From NCBI GenBank assembly GCA_002390225.1, contig DGOW01000066.1, positions 1,555-19,143 of the forward strand: a DNA stretch of 17,589 nucleotides, in the 5' to 3' direction. Below are positions 6,721 through 14,647 of this stretch, piece after piece. Below the pieces are notes generated by a model. That model saw only the letters and a list, made by a program, of their open reading frames with translations. It did not search any database and was not told the origin of the DNA. The stretch comes from Gemmatimonadales bacterium UBA4456 (GTDB lineage Bacteria; Gemmatimonadota; Gemmatimonadetes; Longimicrobiales; Gaopeijiaceae). Position 1 is the stretch's first letter. Each line of letters opens with the position of its first letter. Both the position numbers and the translations under genes were made by a program.

Positions 6721-7287
6721 ATGGCCAGTACTGCGGATTTCCGCAACGGGATGGTGATTGAGATCGACGGCGATCTTTGGGCCATCACGTACTTTCAGCA
6801 CGTGAAGCCCGGGAAAGGTGGGGCGTTCGTGCGCACGAAGCTGAAGAACGTCCTGAGCGGCTCCGTCGTCGACAAGACGTACCGAGCCGGCGAGAAAGTG
6901 AAGGACGTGCGCCTCGAGCGGCGCCCGGTCAACTACTCGTACTCCGACGGCGACCTCTACTACTTCATGGACGCCAACACCTTCGACATGATTCCCATTG
7001 CCGGTGATCTGCTCGGTGAGGATCAGCTGAAGTTCCTGAAGGAAAACATGGGGTGCGAAGGGCTGGTCCACGACGAAAAGGTCATCAGCGTGGAGCTTCC
7101 GCAGTTTGTGGAACTCCTCGTGACGCGGACTGACCCGGGCTTCAAGGGTGATACGGCGCAGGGCGCCACAAAGCCTGCCACGCTCGAGACGGGGGCCGTC
7201 ATCAACGTCCCGCTCTTCGTCGAGGAAGGGGACGTGCTCAAGATCGACCGTCGTGAAGAAAAATACCTCTCCAGGGTGAACACATGA
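6721..7287 (+). CDS. efp: Translation elongation factor P
   Basis: EF-P enters the ribosomal E site and speeds peptide bonds at consecutive prolines. It has 188 residues, the standard bacterial length, with all three OB/KOW-like domains. The domain I loop HVKPGKGGAFVRTKLKN (27-43) carries Lys32 at the position that is beta-lysylated by EpmA in Enterobacteria (Lys34 there); whether it is modified here cannot be read from this window, which contains no epmA, epmB or earP. The C-terminal signature is VPLFVEEGDVLKIDRREEKYLSR. ATG 6721 has only a weak ribosome site (CGAGAC). Its stop overlaps the accB start (ATGA, 7284-7287). The Xaa-Pro peptidase gene that often sits just upstream of efp in other bacteria is absent. 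Confidence 0.97.
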   Translation: MASTADFRNGMVIEIDGDLWAITYFQHVKPGKGGAFVRTKLKNVLSGSVVDKTYRAGEKVKDVRLERRPVNYSYSDGDLYYFMDANTFDMIPIAGDLLGEDQLKFLKENMGCEGLVHDEKVISVELPQFVELLVTRTDPGFKGDTAQGATKPATLETGAVINVPLFVEEGDVLKIDRREEKYLSRVNT

Positions 7288-7754
7288 TCGACCTCGAATT
7301 CATCGAACGCCTGATCGCTGCGTTTGACGACAGCAGCGTCGATTCGCTGGAGATCGAGCGGGGCGGCACGCGCGTGTACCTCGCGAAGACTCCTCCTCAG
7401 ACGGTGGCCCCGGTTGCGACCGCGGCTCCGGTTGCTGCGGCTCCGGTTGCTGCGGCTCCGGCCGCCGAGGCAGTCCCGGCGGCCGAGGCGTCGGTACCGG
7501 CCGTGGCCAGCCACCTCATCGACGTGACCTCGCCCATGGTGGGAACGTTCTATACGGCTCCAGCGCCGGATGCCCCGTTGTACGTGGACGTCGGCTCCAG
7601 GGTTACGCCGGGCGACACGCTGTGTATCATCGAAGCGATGAAGCTCATGAACGAGCTCGATTGCGAGGTGAGCGGTACCGTCGCCGAGATCTGCGTTGAG
7701 AACGCTCAACCGGTGGAGTTTGGCCAGGTTCTGTTCCGCGTCGACCCGAACTGA
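7284..7754 (+). CDS. accB: Biotin carboxyl carrier protein of acetyl-CoA carboxylase
   Basis: Carries the biotin that AccC carboxylates and the carboxyltransferase uses to form malonyl-CoA, the first committed step of fatty-acid synthesis. It has 156 residues. Residues 1-35 form the AccC-interacting N-terminal segment, a mobile Ala/Pro/Val linker spans about 37-75, and the biotinyl domain spans about 80-156. The biotin site is EAMKLMNE with Lys120; upstream lies SPMVGTFYTAPAPDAP, the family signature of the protruding thumb region. The linker contains a 15-base tandem duplication (7425-7454). It is translationally coupled to efp and followed by accC after 96 bp, which fits the common accBC pairing. 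Confidence 0.97.
   Translation: MIDLEFIERLIAAFDDSSVDSLEIERGGTRVYLAKTPPQTVAPVATAAPVAAAPVAAAPAAEAVPAAEASVPAVASHLIDVTSPMVGTFYTAPAPDAPLYVDVGSRVTPGDTLCIIEAMKLMNELDCEVSGTVAEICVENAQPVEFGQVLFRVDPN
7425..7454 (+). repeat. 15-base tandem repeat in the accB linker
   Basis: GCTCCGGTTGCTGCG occurs twice without interruption and then begins a third time at 7455 before diverging. It encodes APVAA units of the flexible linker. Being in frame and in a linker, it should tolerate length change. Confidence 0.85.
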
Positions 7755-7776
7755 CCTTCAGCGCATAGACCAACGG

Positions 7777-7791
7777 GCCCGCACTTCGGGC
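7777..7791 (+). promoter_or_regulatory. Small hairpin between accB and accC
   Basis: GCCCG (7777-7781) pairs with CGGGC (7787-7791) around loop CACTT, inside the 96-base accB-accC gap. It is short and has no T-tract. It may reduce read-through or protect an mRNA end. The gap otherwise contains no clear promoter. Confidence 0.3.
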
Positions 7792-7837
7792 TTGAAATGG
7801 ACCCGATTCCCGTGCGGTATTGGGGCGTCCGCGGTCC

Positions 7838-7842
7838 GGGAG
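7838..7842 (+). promoter_or_regulatory. Ribosome binding site for the TTG start of accC
   Basis: GGGAG eight bases before TTG 7851. It decides for the TTG start over the in-frame ATG 7797, which has no comparable site and would add 18 residues absent from the family. Confidence 0.65.
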
Positions 7843-7850
7843 ATAAACAC

Positions 7851-9209
7851 TTGTTTAAGAAGGTCCTGATCGCCAATCGCGGGGAGATTGCGCTCCGCAT
7901 CATCCGCGCCTGCCACGAGCTCGGCGTCCAGACGGTCGCCGTGTATTCCGAGGCGGACCGCGAGTCGTTGCACGTCCGCTTCGCAGATGAGGATGTCTGC
8001 ATCGGGCCTGCGGCCGCGTCGGAGAGTTACCTCGACATCCCTCGGATCATCGCAGCGGCTGAGGTCACCGGTGCCGAGGCCATCCACCCCGGCTACGGAT
8101 TCTTGGCCGAGAACGCTGAGTTCAGCGAGATCTGCGCTCGGTCCGGCATCATCTTCATCGGGCCCACGCCGGAGCAGATCCGCCTCATGGGCGACAAGGC
8201 TACCGCCCGTGAAACGATGATGAAGGTCGGGGTGCCGACGGTGCCGGGTTCTGAGGGTATTGTCCCGACCCTCGAAGAGGCCGGACCGATAGCGGAAGAG
8301 ATGGGCTTCCCGATCATGATCAAGGCTTCGGCGGGTGGAGGTGGGAAGGGGATGCGGCTGGCGATGGACGCCGACGAATTCCCCAAGCTCTTCGTGGCGG
8401 CTCAAAACGAAGCCCGCGCCGCATTCGCGAACCCCGACGTCTACCTCGAGCGGTGCATTCTGAAGCCGCGCCACGTTGAGATTCAGGTGTTTGGGGACCA
8501 GCACGGCCGGGTGATGCACTTCGGAGAACGTGATTGCTCGATCCAGCGTCGACACCAGAAGCTTGTCGAGGAAGCGCCGTCTCCTGCGCTGACGCCGGAA
8601 CTGCGTGCCGAGATGGGCGCTGCCGCGGTCCTCGCCGCGGAGGCGATCGACTACGTCGGTGCGGGCACGGTCGAGTTCCTGCTCGATCAGGATGGCTCGT
8701 TCTACTTCATGGAGATGAATACGCGTATTCAGGTTGAGCACCCAGTCACCGAAGTCACGACGGGCTTCGACCTTCTCAAGGAGCAGATTCGCGTGGCGGC
8801 CGGAGAGCCACTTGCCGCACCGGAGGGTGAAGTCGAGCATCGGGTGCATGCAATCGAGTTCAGGATCAACGCCGAGGACCCGGATCGCAACTTCGCGCCC
8901 GGTCCCGGCACGATCACCTCGTTCCATCCGCCGGGAGGGCCTGGTGTGCGGCTCGACACGCACGTCTACGCTGGATACAAGGTTCCGCCATACTATGACT
9001 CCCTGCTCGCCAAGCTCATTGTGAGCGGCAATACGCGGGAGGAAGCGATCGTGCGGGCCAGACATGTGCTCGATCACATGGTCATCGAAGGGATTCCGAC
9101 CACGATCCCCTTTCTTCGCCGAATCGTCGATGATCGGTACTTCGTGGCAGGTGATGTAGATACGGGCTTTGTGGCTCGTATGATGGCTGAGGATCAGTCT
9201 GCCGAATGA
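7851..9209 (+). CDS. accC: Biotin carboxylase subunit of acetyl-CoA carboxylase
   Basis: ATP-grasp enzyme that carboxylates biotin on AccB with ATP and bicarbonate. With the TTG start it has 452 residues beginning FKKVLIANRGEIALRIIRA, aligned with the usual first residues of AccC. Conserved elements are HPGYGFLAEN (79-88), Lys116 and Lys159 for ATP, the glycine-rich lid SAGGGGKGMR (160-169), HVEIQVFGD (208-216), Glu276, and EMNTRIQVEHPVTE (288-301) containing Glu288, Asn290 and Arg292. These numbers match the E. coli active-site positions, which supports the TTG start. Pyruvate or propionyl carboxylase subunits share this fold, but the separate accB next door and the lack of extra domains favour acetyl-CoA carboxylase. 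The stop overlaps comB by four bases. No accA or accD is seen. Confidence 0.96.
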   Translation: MFKKVLIANRGEIALRIIRACHELGVQTVAVYSEADRESLHVRFADEDVCIGPAAASESYLDIPRIIAAAEVTGAEAIHPGYGFLAENAEFSEICARSGIIFIGPTPEQIRLMGDKATARETMMKVGVPTVPGSEGIVPTLEEAGPIAEEMGFPIMIKASAGGGGKGMRLAMDADEFPKLFVAAQNEARAAFANPDVYLERCILKPRHVEIQVFGDQHGRVMHFGERDCSIQRRHQKLVEEAPSPALTPELRAEMGAAAVLAAEAIDYVGAGTVEFLLDQDGSFYFMEMNTRIQVEHPVTEVTTGFDLLKEQIRVAAGEPLAAPEGEVEHRVHAIEFRINAEDPDRNFAPGPGTITSFHPPGGPGVRLDTHVYAGYKVPPYYDSLLAKLIVSGNTREEAIVRARHVLDHMVIEGIPTTIPFLRRIVDDRYFVAGDVDTGFVARMMAEDQSAE

Positions 9210-9931
9210 GGATCGACACCTACTTCACCGTGCCCGAGGTCGACGGCGCATCACTCGCCGAGTCGGCGGTCGTCGTGATCGATGTCGTGCGGGCGACGAC
9301 GACGATCATCGAGGCGCTGGCCAATGGGGCGCGTGCGATCTTCCCGACGGAGTCCACGGAGGAGGCGGTTCGCCTCGCCTCGTCCCTCGGGCGCGAGGAT
9401 TCGCTCCTGTGCGGTGAACGGAAGGGTGAGAAGATCGAGGGCTTCGACCTGGGTAACTCACCGGCCGAGTTCACACGCGAGGTGGTCGAGGACAAGAAGC
9501 TGGTGATGAGCACCACGAACGGAATGCGCGCGCTTGGCGTGGCTCAGGAAGCTGCGCGCGTTCTCCCGTGTGCGCTGACGAACCTGACTGCAGTTGCCAC
9601 CGAATTGGCGTCAGCCGAACTCATCGCCATCGTCTGTGCGGGGCAAGAGGACGGCTTTTCCCTCGACGACGCACTCTGCGCCGGGCATCTCATCCAGAGG
9701 ATCCTTGAGCACCGCGAGGACGAGGAACTGGAGCTCAATGACGCGTCGAGGGCTGTCCGGGCACTCGCACAGGCGCGGGAGCCCACCAGGCGCTTCCTGA
9801 GTCTTGCAGCGGCTGGAAAGGCGGTCATCGAGATCGGTCTCGAGGACGATCTGGCGATCTGCGCGGATGTAGATCGGCACGACATCGTGGTCGAGATGCA
9901 CGACCAGACCATCACCCGAGCTGGAGCGTGA
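9206..9931 (+). CDS. comB: 2-phosphosulfolactate phosphatase family protein (ComB)
   Basis: ComB removes phosphate from 2-phosphosulfolactate in methanogen coenzyme M synthesis; homologues are widespread in bacteria that do not make coenzyme M, where the substrate is usually unproven. The 241 residues carry the family pattern: VVIDVVRATTTIIEALANGA (near 23-42), CGERKGEKIEGFDLGNSP (near 70-87), MSTTNGMRAL, and a C-terminal acidic segment DLAICADVDRHDIVVE. It is Mg-dependent in characterised members. The start is ATG 9206 inside the accC stop (ATGA), so it is translationally coupled to accC. ftsK begins seven bases after its stop. No comA, comC or sulfonate transport gene is in the window. Family assignment is firm; the physiological reaction here is open. 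Confidence 0.9.
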   Translation: MRIDTYFTVPEVDGASLAESAVVVIDVVRATTTIIEALANGARAIFPTESTEEAVRLASSLGREDSLLCGERKGEKIEGFDLGNSPAEFTREVVEDKKLVMSTTNGMRALGVAQEAARVLPCALTNLTAVATELASAELIAIVCAGQEDGFSLDDALCAGHLIQRILEHREDEELELNDASRAVRALAQAREPTRRFLSLAAAGKAVIEIGLEDDLAICADVDRHDIVVEMHDQTITRAGA

Positions 9932-9938
9932 CCCGAGC

Positions 9939-12449
9939 GTGACGTCGAAGAAGAGGAAAGGGAAGAGGACAGCCCCGAAGAAGACGGCTTCGAAAAGCGG
10001 ACGCTCGAAGAAGAAGGGCGGCGCCAACGCCCTTCTTTCGCGAGAGCAGCAGCGGGAGATCCTTGCTGTCGCATTTCTGGGGGTCGCTGTTCTCTTCCTG
10101 CTCTCGCTCGTCCCGGTGAGCTTGCTCGGCGACCGCAGCCTGGCATGGTTTCCGTCGGGCAACATGATCGGCGTGGTCGGCCGAGACATCCGTGGGATGC
10201 TGGTCGCGTTTGTCGGTGGTTCGGCTGTGATCGTTCCGTTAGGGATCGCGATTCTTGGGCTGCGCACGGGTGAGTGGATGGCGTCGTGGCGCGCGCTACG
10301 TTTCGGGCTTCTGGTGCTGGGTCTTCTCTTCCTCATGCCCATCGCGACGTGGATTGCCACCCAGTCGCCACCAGCGGCTGGCTGGCTCGGCATGCTGCTC
10401 GGGGAGCCGATGGTCGGACTGCTCGGTGGTGTCGGGGCTACGGTCGTGACCGCCACTGCCTTTGTCGCCCTCAGTGTCACCACCCTTGGATGGAATCCGC
10501 TCCGCTCGGTCGGCCGGGGCGTCATCGTAGGTGGCGATGCGGCAGGTCGGACCGTCAAGGCTGTTGCCGATCGGAGTCGGGAGGCGGCGGCTCAGGCGCT
10601 CGCCGAACAGCCAGAGCGCCAGCTGGTGGAAGACGCAGCTCCGCTCGAGGGCATGGAGCCCGAGTGGGCAAAAGACGATGGGGCCTCTGGGGCGTCGTCT
10701 GAAGGGGCCGAAGATGCGGTGGCCGAGGCAGACATGCCGGATGCAGGTGCGACCGATCTGACCCGGGACGACGAGTCTGCCGACGAGCCCGCAGCCGACA
10801 GACCCCAGGACTTCGCCTCAGAAGACTCTGAGCCGGACGTTGGGTATGGCCAAGAGGCTGACCTTCCTGACGACGATGGCCTGGTAGATCCGAATGCGGG
10901 GCTTCTCATGGAGCACGAGGTCCCGCCGGTCGACCTCCTGAGCGCCCCGGTGACCCATGACCGCACGAGCATGGAGCGCCAGCTCGACGCGCTGGGTCAG
11001 GTGCTCGTCGAGAAGCTCGGCACGTTCAACATCAAGAGTTCGCTCGGTGGGCGCACAACGGGTCCTGTCGTCACCCAGTTCGAGGTGATCCCGGCCCCTG
11101 GTGTAAAGGTGAACCGAATCGCCAACCTCGACGCCGACCTGGCGCTGGCCATGAAGGCACGGACGATTCGGATCGTCGCGCCGATCCCGGGGAAGGGGGC
11201 GGTCGGCGTGGAGATCCCGAATCCGACGCCGGAGATCGTCAACCTGCGTGAGGTCCTCGAGGCCCCGGGCTTCCGTCGGGCCAAGGGGGAACTCCCACTC
11301 GCGCTCGGGAAGGACCTGAATGGCAAGCCGTACGTTGCCGCTCTGGAGAAGATGCCGCACGTGCTGATCGCGGGCGCGACGGGAGCGGGCAAGTCAGTCT
11401 GCCTGAACACGATCGTGACCAGCCTCGTGTACCGGCACACCCCGGAGACGCTTCGGCTCCTCATGATCGATCCGAAGATGGTGGAGCTCTCTGTGTACTC
11501 CCGGCTTCCCCACCTTCGCCACAACGTAGTGACCGACCCTCGTGACGCCGCCGGTGTACTGAAATGGGCGGTGATCGAGATGGAGCGCCGCTACGCGCTT
11601 CTGAAGGCGAACTATGTCCGATCGATCGGCGAGTTCAACAAGAAGGTGCGCGAGGGGCAGATACTTCGTCGCAGCGAGCCGAAGGGGCCGGAAGGAGACG
11701 AGGACCGTTGGATCTACGCGGAAGGCATCATGCCGTTCATCGTGGTGGTCGTCGACGAGCTCGCCGACCTCATGATGACCGTTCAGTCCGAGGTCGAGAA
11801 ACCGCTGACGCAGCTCGCTCAGAAAGCCCGCGCCATCGGCATTCATCTGATCGTCGCGACGCAGCGTCCATCGGTGAACGTCATTACCGGCCTCATCAAG
11901 GCGAACTTTCCAACACGCATTGCCTTCCGTGTCGCCTCCAAGACCGATTCGCGCACGATTCTCGATCAGAATGGCGCGGATGCGCTCCTCGGGAACGGGG
12001 ACATGCTCTTTCTGCCTCCGGGTGGAAGCATCCCGGTGCGGATCCAGGGCGCCTTTCTGCCGACCGAGGACACCGAGCGACTCATGGGCTGGTATGTCGA
12101 ATTGCTCGAGCGACACGCAGAGGAGACCGGCCAGCTGCTCGAGACACCCGACGAGTCGGACATTCTGGAGGAAGTGCGCGGTGCCGAGCTCGAAGAAAGC
12201 GGGTCAGGACCGGATGAGATCAAGGGCGACTGGGATACCCTCTTCGTGAGTGCCGCTGAGGCCTGTATCCAGAATGGCACCGGGTCGACATCTCTCCTGC
12301 AGCGGAAGCTGGGCATTGGGTACGGTCGAGCAGCACGCATCGTGGATCAGCTCCACGACGCTGGCGTCCTTGGTCCCTCGGAAGGCTCGAAGGGCCGCGA
12401 GGTGCTCATGATGATGGACGAGCTGAACCAGTTCATGAGCGGGGGATGA
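9939..12449 (+). CDS. ftsK: FtsK/SpoIIIE-type DNA translocase
   Basis: A septum-bound hexameric ATPase that pumps chromosome ends across the closing division site and activates XerCD at dif. It has 836 residues. A very basic N-terminus (1-28) precedes about four membrane helices (from 40 to 183), then an acidic linker (about 200-330), the alpha/beta motor and a C-terminal winged-helix gamma domain (about 775-836, GSTSLLQRKLGIGYGRAARI) that would read KOPS-like polar sequences. Walker A is GATGAGKS (479-486) and Walker B is FIVVVVDELADLM with Asp606-Glu607; ATQRPSVNVITG follows. The start is GTG 9939, seven bases after comB, with GGAG at 9923-9926. lolA follows after four bases, the ftsK-lolA order also seen in Proteobacteria. 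All motor motifs are intact. Confidence 0.96.
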   Translation: MTSKKRKGKRTAPKKTASKSGRSKKKGGANALLSREQQREILAVAFLGVAVLFLLSLVPVSLLGDRSLAWFPSGNMIGVVGRDIRGMLVAFVGGSAVIVPLGIAILGLRTGEWMASWRALRFGLLVLGLLFLMPIATWIATQSPPAAGWLGMLLGEPMVGLLGGVGATVVTATAFVALSVTTLGWNPLRSVGRGVIVGGDAAGRTVKAVADRSREAAAQALAEQPERQLVEDAAPLEGMEPEWAKDDGASGASSEGAEDAVAEADMPDAGATDLTRDDESADEPAADRPQDFASEDSEPDVGYGQEADLPDDDGLVDPNAGLLMEHEVPPVDLLSAPVTHDRTSMERQLDALGQVLVEKLGTFNIKSSLGGRTTGPVVTQFEVIPAPGVKVNRIANLDADLALAMKARTIRIVAPIPGKGAVGVEIPNPTPEIVNLREVLEAPGFRRAKGELPLALGKDLNGKPYVAALEKMPHVLIAGATGAGKSVCLNTIVTSLVYRHTPETLRLLMIDPKMVELSVYSRLPHLRHNVVTDPRDAAGVLKWAVIEMERRYALLKANYVRSIGEFNKKVREGQILRRSEPKGPEGDEDRWIYAEGIMPFIVVVVDELADLMMTVQSEVEKPLTQLAQKARAIGIHLIVATQRPSVNVITGLIKANFPTRIAFRVASKTDSRTILDQNGADALLGNGDMLFLPPGGSIPVRIQGAFLPTEDTERLMGWYVELLERHAEETGQLLETPDESDILEEVRGAELEESGSGPDEIKGDWDTLFVSAAEACIQNGTGSTSLLQRKLGIGYGRAARIVDQLHDAGVLGPSEGSKGREVLMMMDELNQFMSGG

Positions 12450-12453
12450 CGTC

Positions 12454-13155
12454 ATGATGTGGGGACGCGGTTGCCCAGAGAGAGGAGGCGCTTCAGGCGG
12501 ACGTCCCACACGGGTCCCGGTCTTGGCCGCAGCCATGGCGGTCGTCTTCACGGCTGACGTACATGCGCAGGACCGTAGTGTCGGTATCCTGCAGGACGCC
12601 GCGGAACGCTACGGTGCCGTGGAAACACTGTGCGCGGACTTCACGCAGCATCTTCGGGTTCCGCTGCTCGGGTCCGAGCGAACCGGGACCGGTCGGCTAT
12701 GCCAGTCCGTGCCGAACCTCTTCGCGATGCGTTTCGATGACCCCGCAGGCGACCTGATCATCGTCGATGGCTTGTTCGCATGGGTGTACTTTCCGAGCAA
12801 CGACGCGAAGACGGTTCTAAAGACGTCCGCGGATCAGAGTGCCGGAGGACGGGACTTTCATCGGGAGTTTCTCGAGGATCCGGAGTCCAAGTACGACGTG
12901 ACGTACGAGGGCGCGGAGGAGCTCGAGGTGTGGACTACGTTCCGCCTTCGCATGGTGCCGATGCGACCCATGGACTATGAGACGGCAACCGTGTGGATCG
13001 ATCAGAACGGGTCGGTGCTCCGCCGCCTCGAGCTTGAATATCCAAACGGCAACATCCGCACGATCACGCTGGACAACGTCGGCTTCGGTGCCGACCCTGG
13101 GCCCGACTACTTCTCGTTCGCGCCGCCCGACGGCGCATTGGTGATGGTTCGGTGA
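12454..13155 (+). CDS. lolA: Outer-membrane lipoprotein carrier protein LolA
   Basis: LolA is the periplasmic shuttle that takes lipoproteins from the LolCDE transporter to the outer membrane. It has 233 residues. A signal peptide with a longer than usual n-region (about 20 residues with several Arg) and a hydrophobic core (21-33) ends at VHA|QD, cleavage predicted after Ala38. The mature part shows the LolA fold pattern: FTQHLRVPLLGSERTGTGRL, then PNLFAMRFDDPAGDLIIVDG, WVYFPSNDAKTV, and a late segment LRRLELEYPNGNIRTITLDN. Two ATGs (12454, 12457) are adjacent and either could be used. No lolB is present, as in most non-proteobacterial diderms. The gene directly follows ftsK and precedes rimO by 13 bp. 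Confidence 0.88.
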   Translation: MMWGRGCPERGGASGGRPTRVPVLAAAMAVVFTADVHAQDRSVGILQDAAERYGAVETLCADFTQHLRVPLLGSERTGTGRLCQSVPNLFAMRFDDPAGDLIIVDGLFAWVYFPSNDAKTVLKTSADQSAGGRDFHREFLEDPESKYDVTYEGAEELEVWTTFRLRMVPMRPMDYETATVWIDQNGSVLRRLELEYPNGNIRTITLDNVGFGADPGPDYFSFAPPDGALVMVR

Positions 13156-13168
13156 TGGTGGTTTGTCG

Positions 13169-14647
13169 ATGAGTCGAACCAGGGACCTGCCGGTCTTTCC
13201 GATATCACCGGATCCCGTCCGACCGGGCGTCTCTCCGGACGTAGCTCCGGTACATCATGAGTTCGACACGAGGGGCGACGAAGATGGCCCCCGCATCGCG
13301 CTGGTGACCCTTGGTTGCGACAAGAACACAGTCGACTCGGAGCGCATGATGGCTGCGCTGGTAGGCCATGGAGCCCGGGTATCATCTGATGTCGATGACG
13401 CCGAGGTCGTGATCGTGAACACGTGCGGCTTCATCCAGTCCGCCAAGGAACAGTCCATCGAGACGATCCTGGAAGCCTGCTCCCTGAAGGAGGACGGAGA
13501 CCTGCGCGCGGTGGTCGCGGTCGGTTGTCTGGTCCAGCGCCACGGAGACGAGCTTTCGCAAGAGATCCCCGAAGTGGATCTCTTCCTCGGACTGACCGAT
13601 TTGCCGACGCTCGTGCCCGAGCTGCGCGCTCGTGGGCTTCTGCCTGACGAGTCCGAGGTGATCCCGCTGATGGAGCGCCCGCTCCGTCTCCTGTCCACGG
13701 AGACGCGGCATACGTCCTACCTGAAGATCAGTGAGGGCTGCGACCACACGTGCGCGTTTTGCGCGATCCCGCTGATGCGTGGCCTGCACCGTTCGCAGCC
13801 CGTCGAGGAGCTCGTCCGAGAGGCCGCCGGCCTGCACGCTGCCGGAGTTCAGGAGATCAACATCGTCTCGCAGGACACGACGTGGTACGGACGGGACCTG
13901 CGGCGCCATGACCGCGAAGCCCCGCTCCTTCCCGACCTCCTTCGTGCGCTTGTTTCGGGGACTGACGTACCGTGGTATCGGCTCTTCTACATGTACCCGT
14001 CGGGCATCACCCGAGAGCTGGTGGACCTGCTCGCCTCCGAGACGCGCATCCTTCCGTACCTCGATATGCCGATCCAGCACGGCAGCGATCGTATCCTAAC
14101 CCTCATGCGCCGCCCGGAGCGCCGGGAGACGATTCTCGAGCGGGTGGGCTGGCTCCGTGAGGCGATCCCGGGCCTGACCCTGAGGACCACGGTGATCGTG
14201 GGATTCCCTGGTGAGACGGATGAGGACTTCCGGGAGATGCTTGAACTGCTCGACGAGGTACAATTCGAGCGGGTGGGGGCGTTCACGTACTCGATCGAAC
14301 AGGGGACTCGTGCAGCCGAGCTACCTGATCACGTGCCGAAGGATTTGATGGACGACCGCCACGAGGAGCTCATGGAGGTTCAGCGCTCGATCTCTTTCGA
14401 GCGGAATTCCGCCTTCATCGGAGATGAGGTGACTGTTCTCATCGACCAGACCGTTACGGACGATCCCGAGTTTGTGGCCGTGGGACGTACCGTCGGGCAG
14501 GCTGCAGACGTTGACGGTGTCACTCATCTTGCCGGCTCCGGTGACTGGGCGCCGGGTGACTTCGTTCGGTCTCGTGTCGTGGAGGCTCACGACTATGATC
14601 TCTCAGCCCAGATTCTGGGCCCGACATTGCCCTCGGAGAACGCCTAA
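13169..14647 (+). CDS. rimO: Ribosomal protein S12 methylthiotransferase RimO
   Basis: A radical-SAM enzyme with two [4Fe-4S] clusters that adds a methylthio group to a conserved aspartate of ribosomal protein S12. From ATG 13169 it has 492 residues. The N-terminal UPF0004 domain supplies Cys50 (VTLGCDKN), Cys86 (NTCGF) and Cys120 (VGCLVQ). The radical-SAM motif CDHTCAFC (Cys191, Cys195, Cys198) follows in SEGCDHTCAFCAIPLMRG, and a TRAM RNA-binding domain closes the protein (about 425-492). LGCDKN and AIPLMRG point to RimO rather than MiaB. About 42 residues precede the conserved RIALVTLGC start; this Pro-rich extension is unusual, and a GTG near 13301 inside the conserved strand looks too late to be the start. 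TTG 13163 is a further in-frame option but ATG is preferred. The stop shares one base with the next ATG. Confidence 0.93.
   Translation: MSRTRDLPVFPISPDPVRPGVSPDVAPVHHEFDTRGDEDGPRIALVTLGCDKNTVDSERMMAALVGHGARVSSDVDDAEVVIVNTCGFIQSAKEQSIETILEACSLKEDGDLRAVVAVGCLVQRHGDELSQEIPEVDLFLGLTDLPTLVPELRARGLLPDESEVIPLMERPLRLLSTETRHTSYLKISEGCDHTCAFCAIPLMRGLHRSQPVEELVREAAGLHAAGVQEINIVSQDTTWYGRDLRRHDREAPLLPDLLRALVSGTDVPWYRLFYMYPSGITRELVDLLASETRILPYLDMPIQHGSDRILTLMRRPERRETILERVGWLREAIPGLTLRTTVIVGFPGETDEDFREMLELLDEVQFERVGAFTYSIEQGTRAAELPDHVPKDLMDDRHEELMEVQRSISFERNSAFIGDEVTVLIDQTVTDDPEFVAVGRTVGQAADVDGVTHLAGSGDWAPGDFVRSRVVEAHDYDLSAQILGPTLPSENA

Noticed and set aside
7792..7823. A possible promoter for accC (TTGAAA ... 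TATTGG)
   Set aside because: The spacer is 20 bases and the -10 is poor.
7758..9077. A 439-codon open frame on the minus strand opposite accC
   Set aside because: It mirrors a strongly conserved accC in a GC-rich sequence, has a His/Arg/Asp-rich composition typical of antisense shadows, and shows no recognisable domain.
9611..10558. A 315-codon minus-strand frame across comB and ftsK
   Set aside because: It covers the junction of two well-supported genes, is rich in Ser/Arg/Pro with no domain, and has no ribosome site or promoter I can see.
11394..12116. A 240-codon minus-strand frame opposite the ftsK motor domain
   Set aside because: It lies wholly against the conserved Walker region of ftsK and has no domain pattern.
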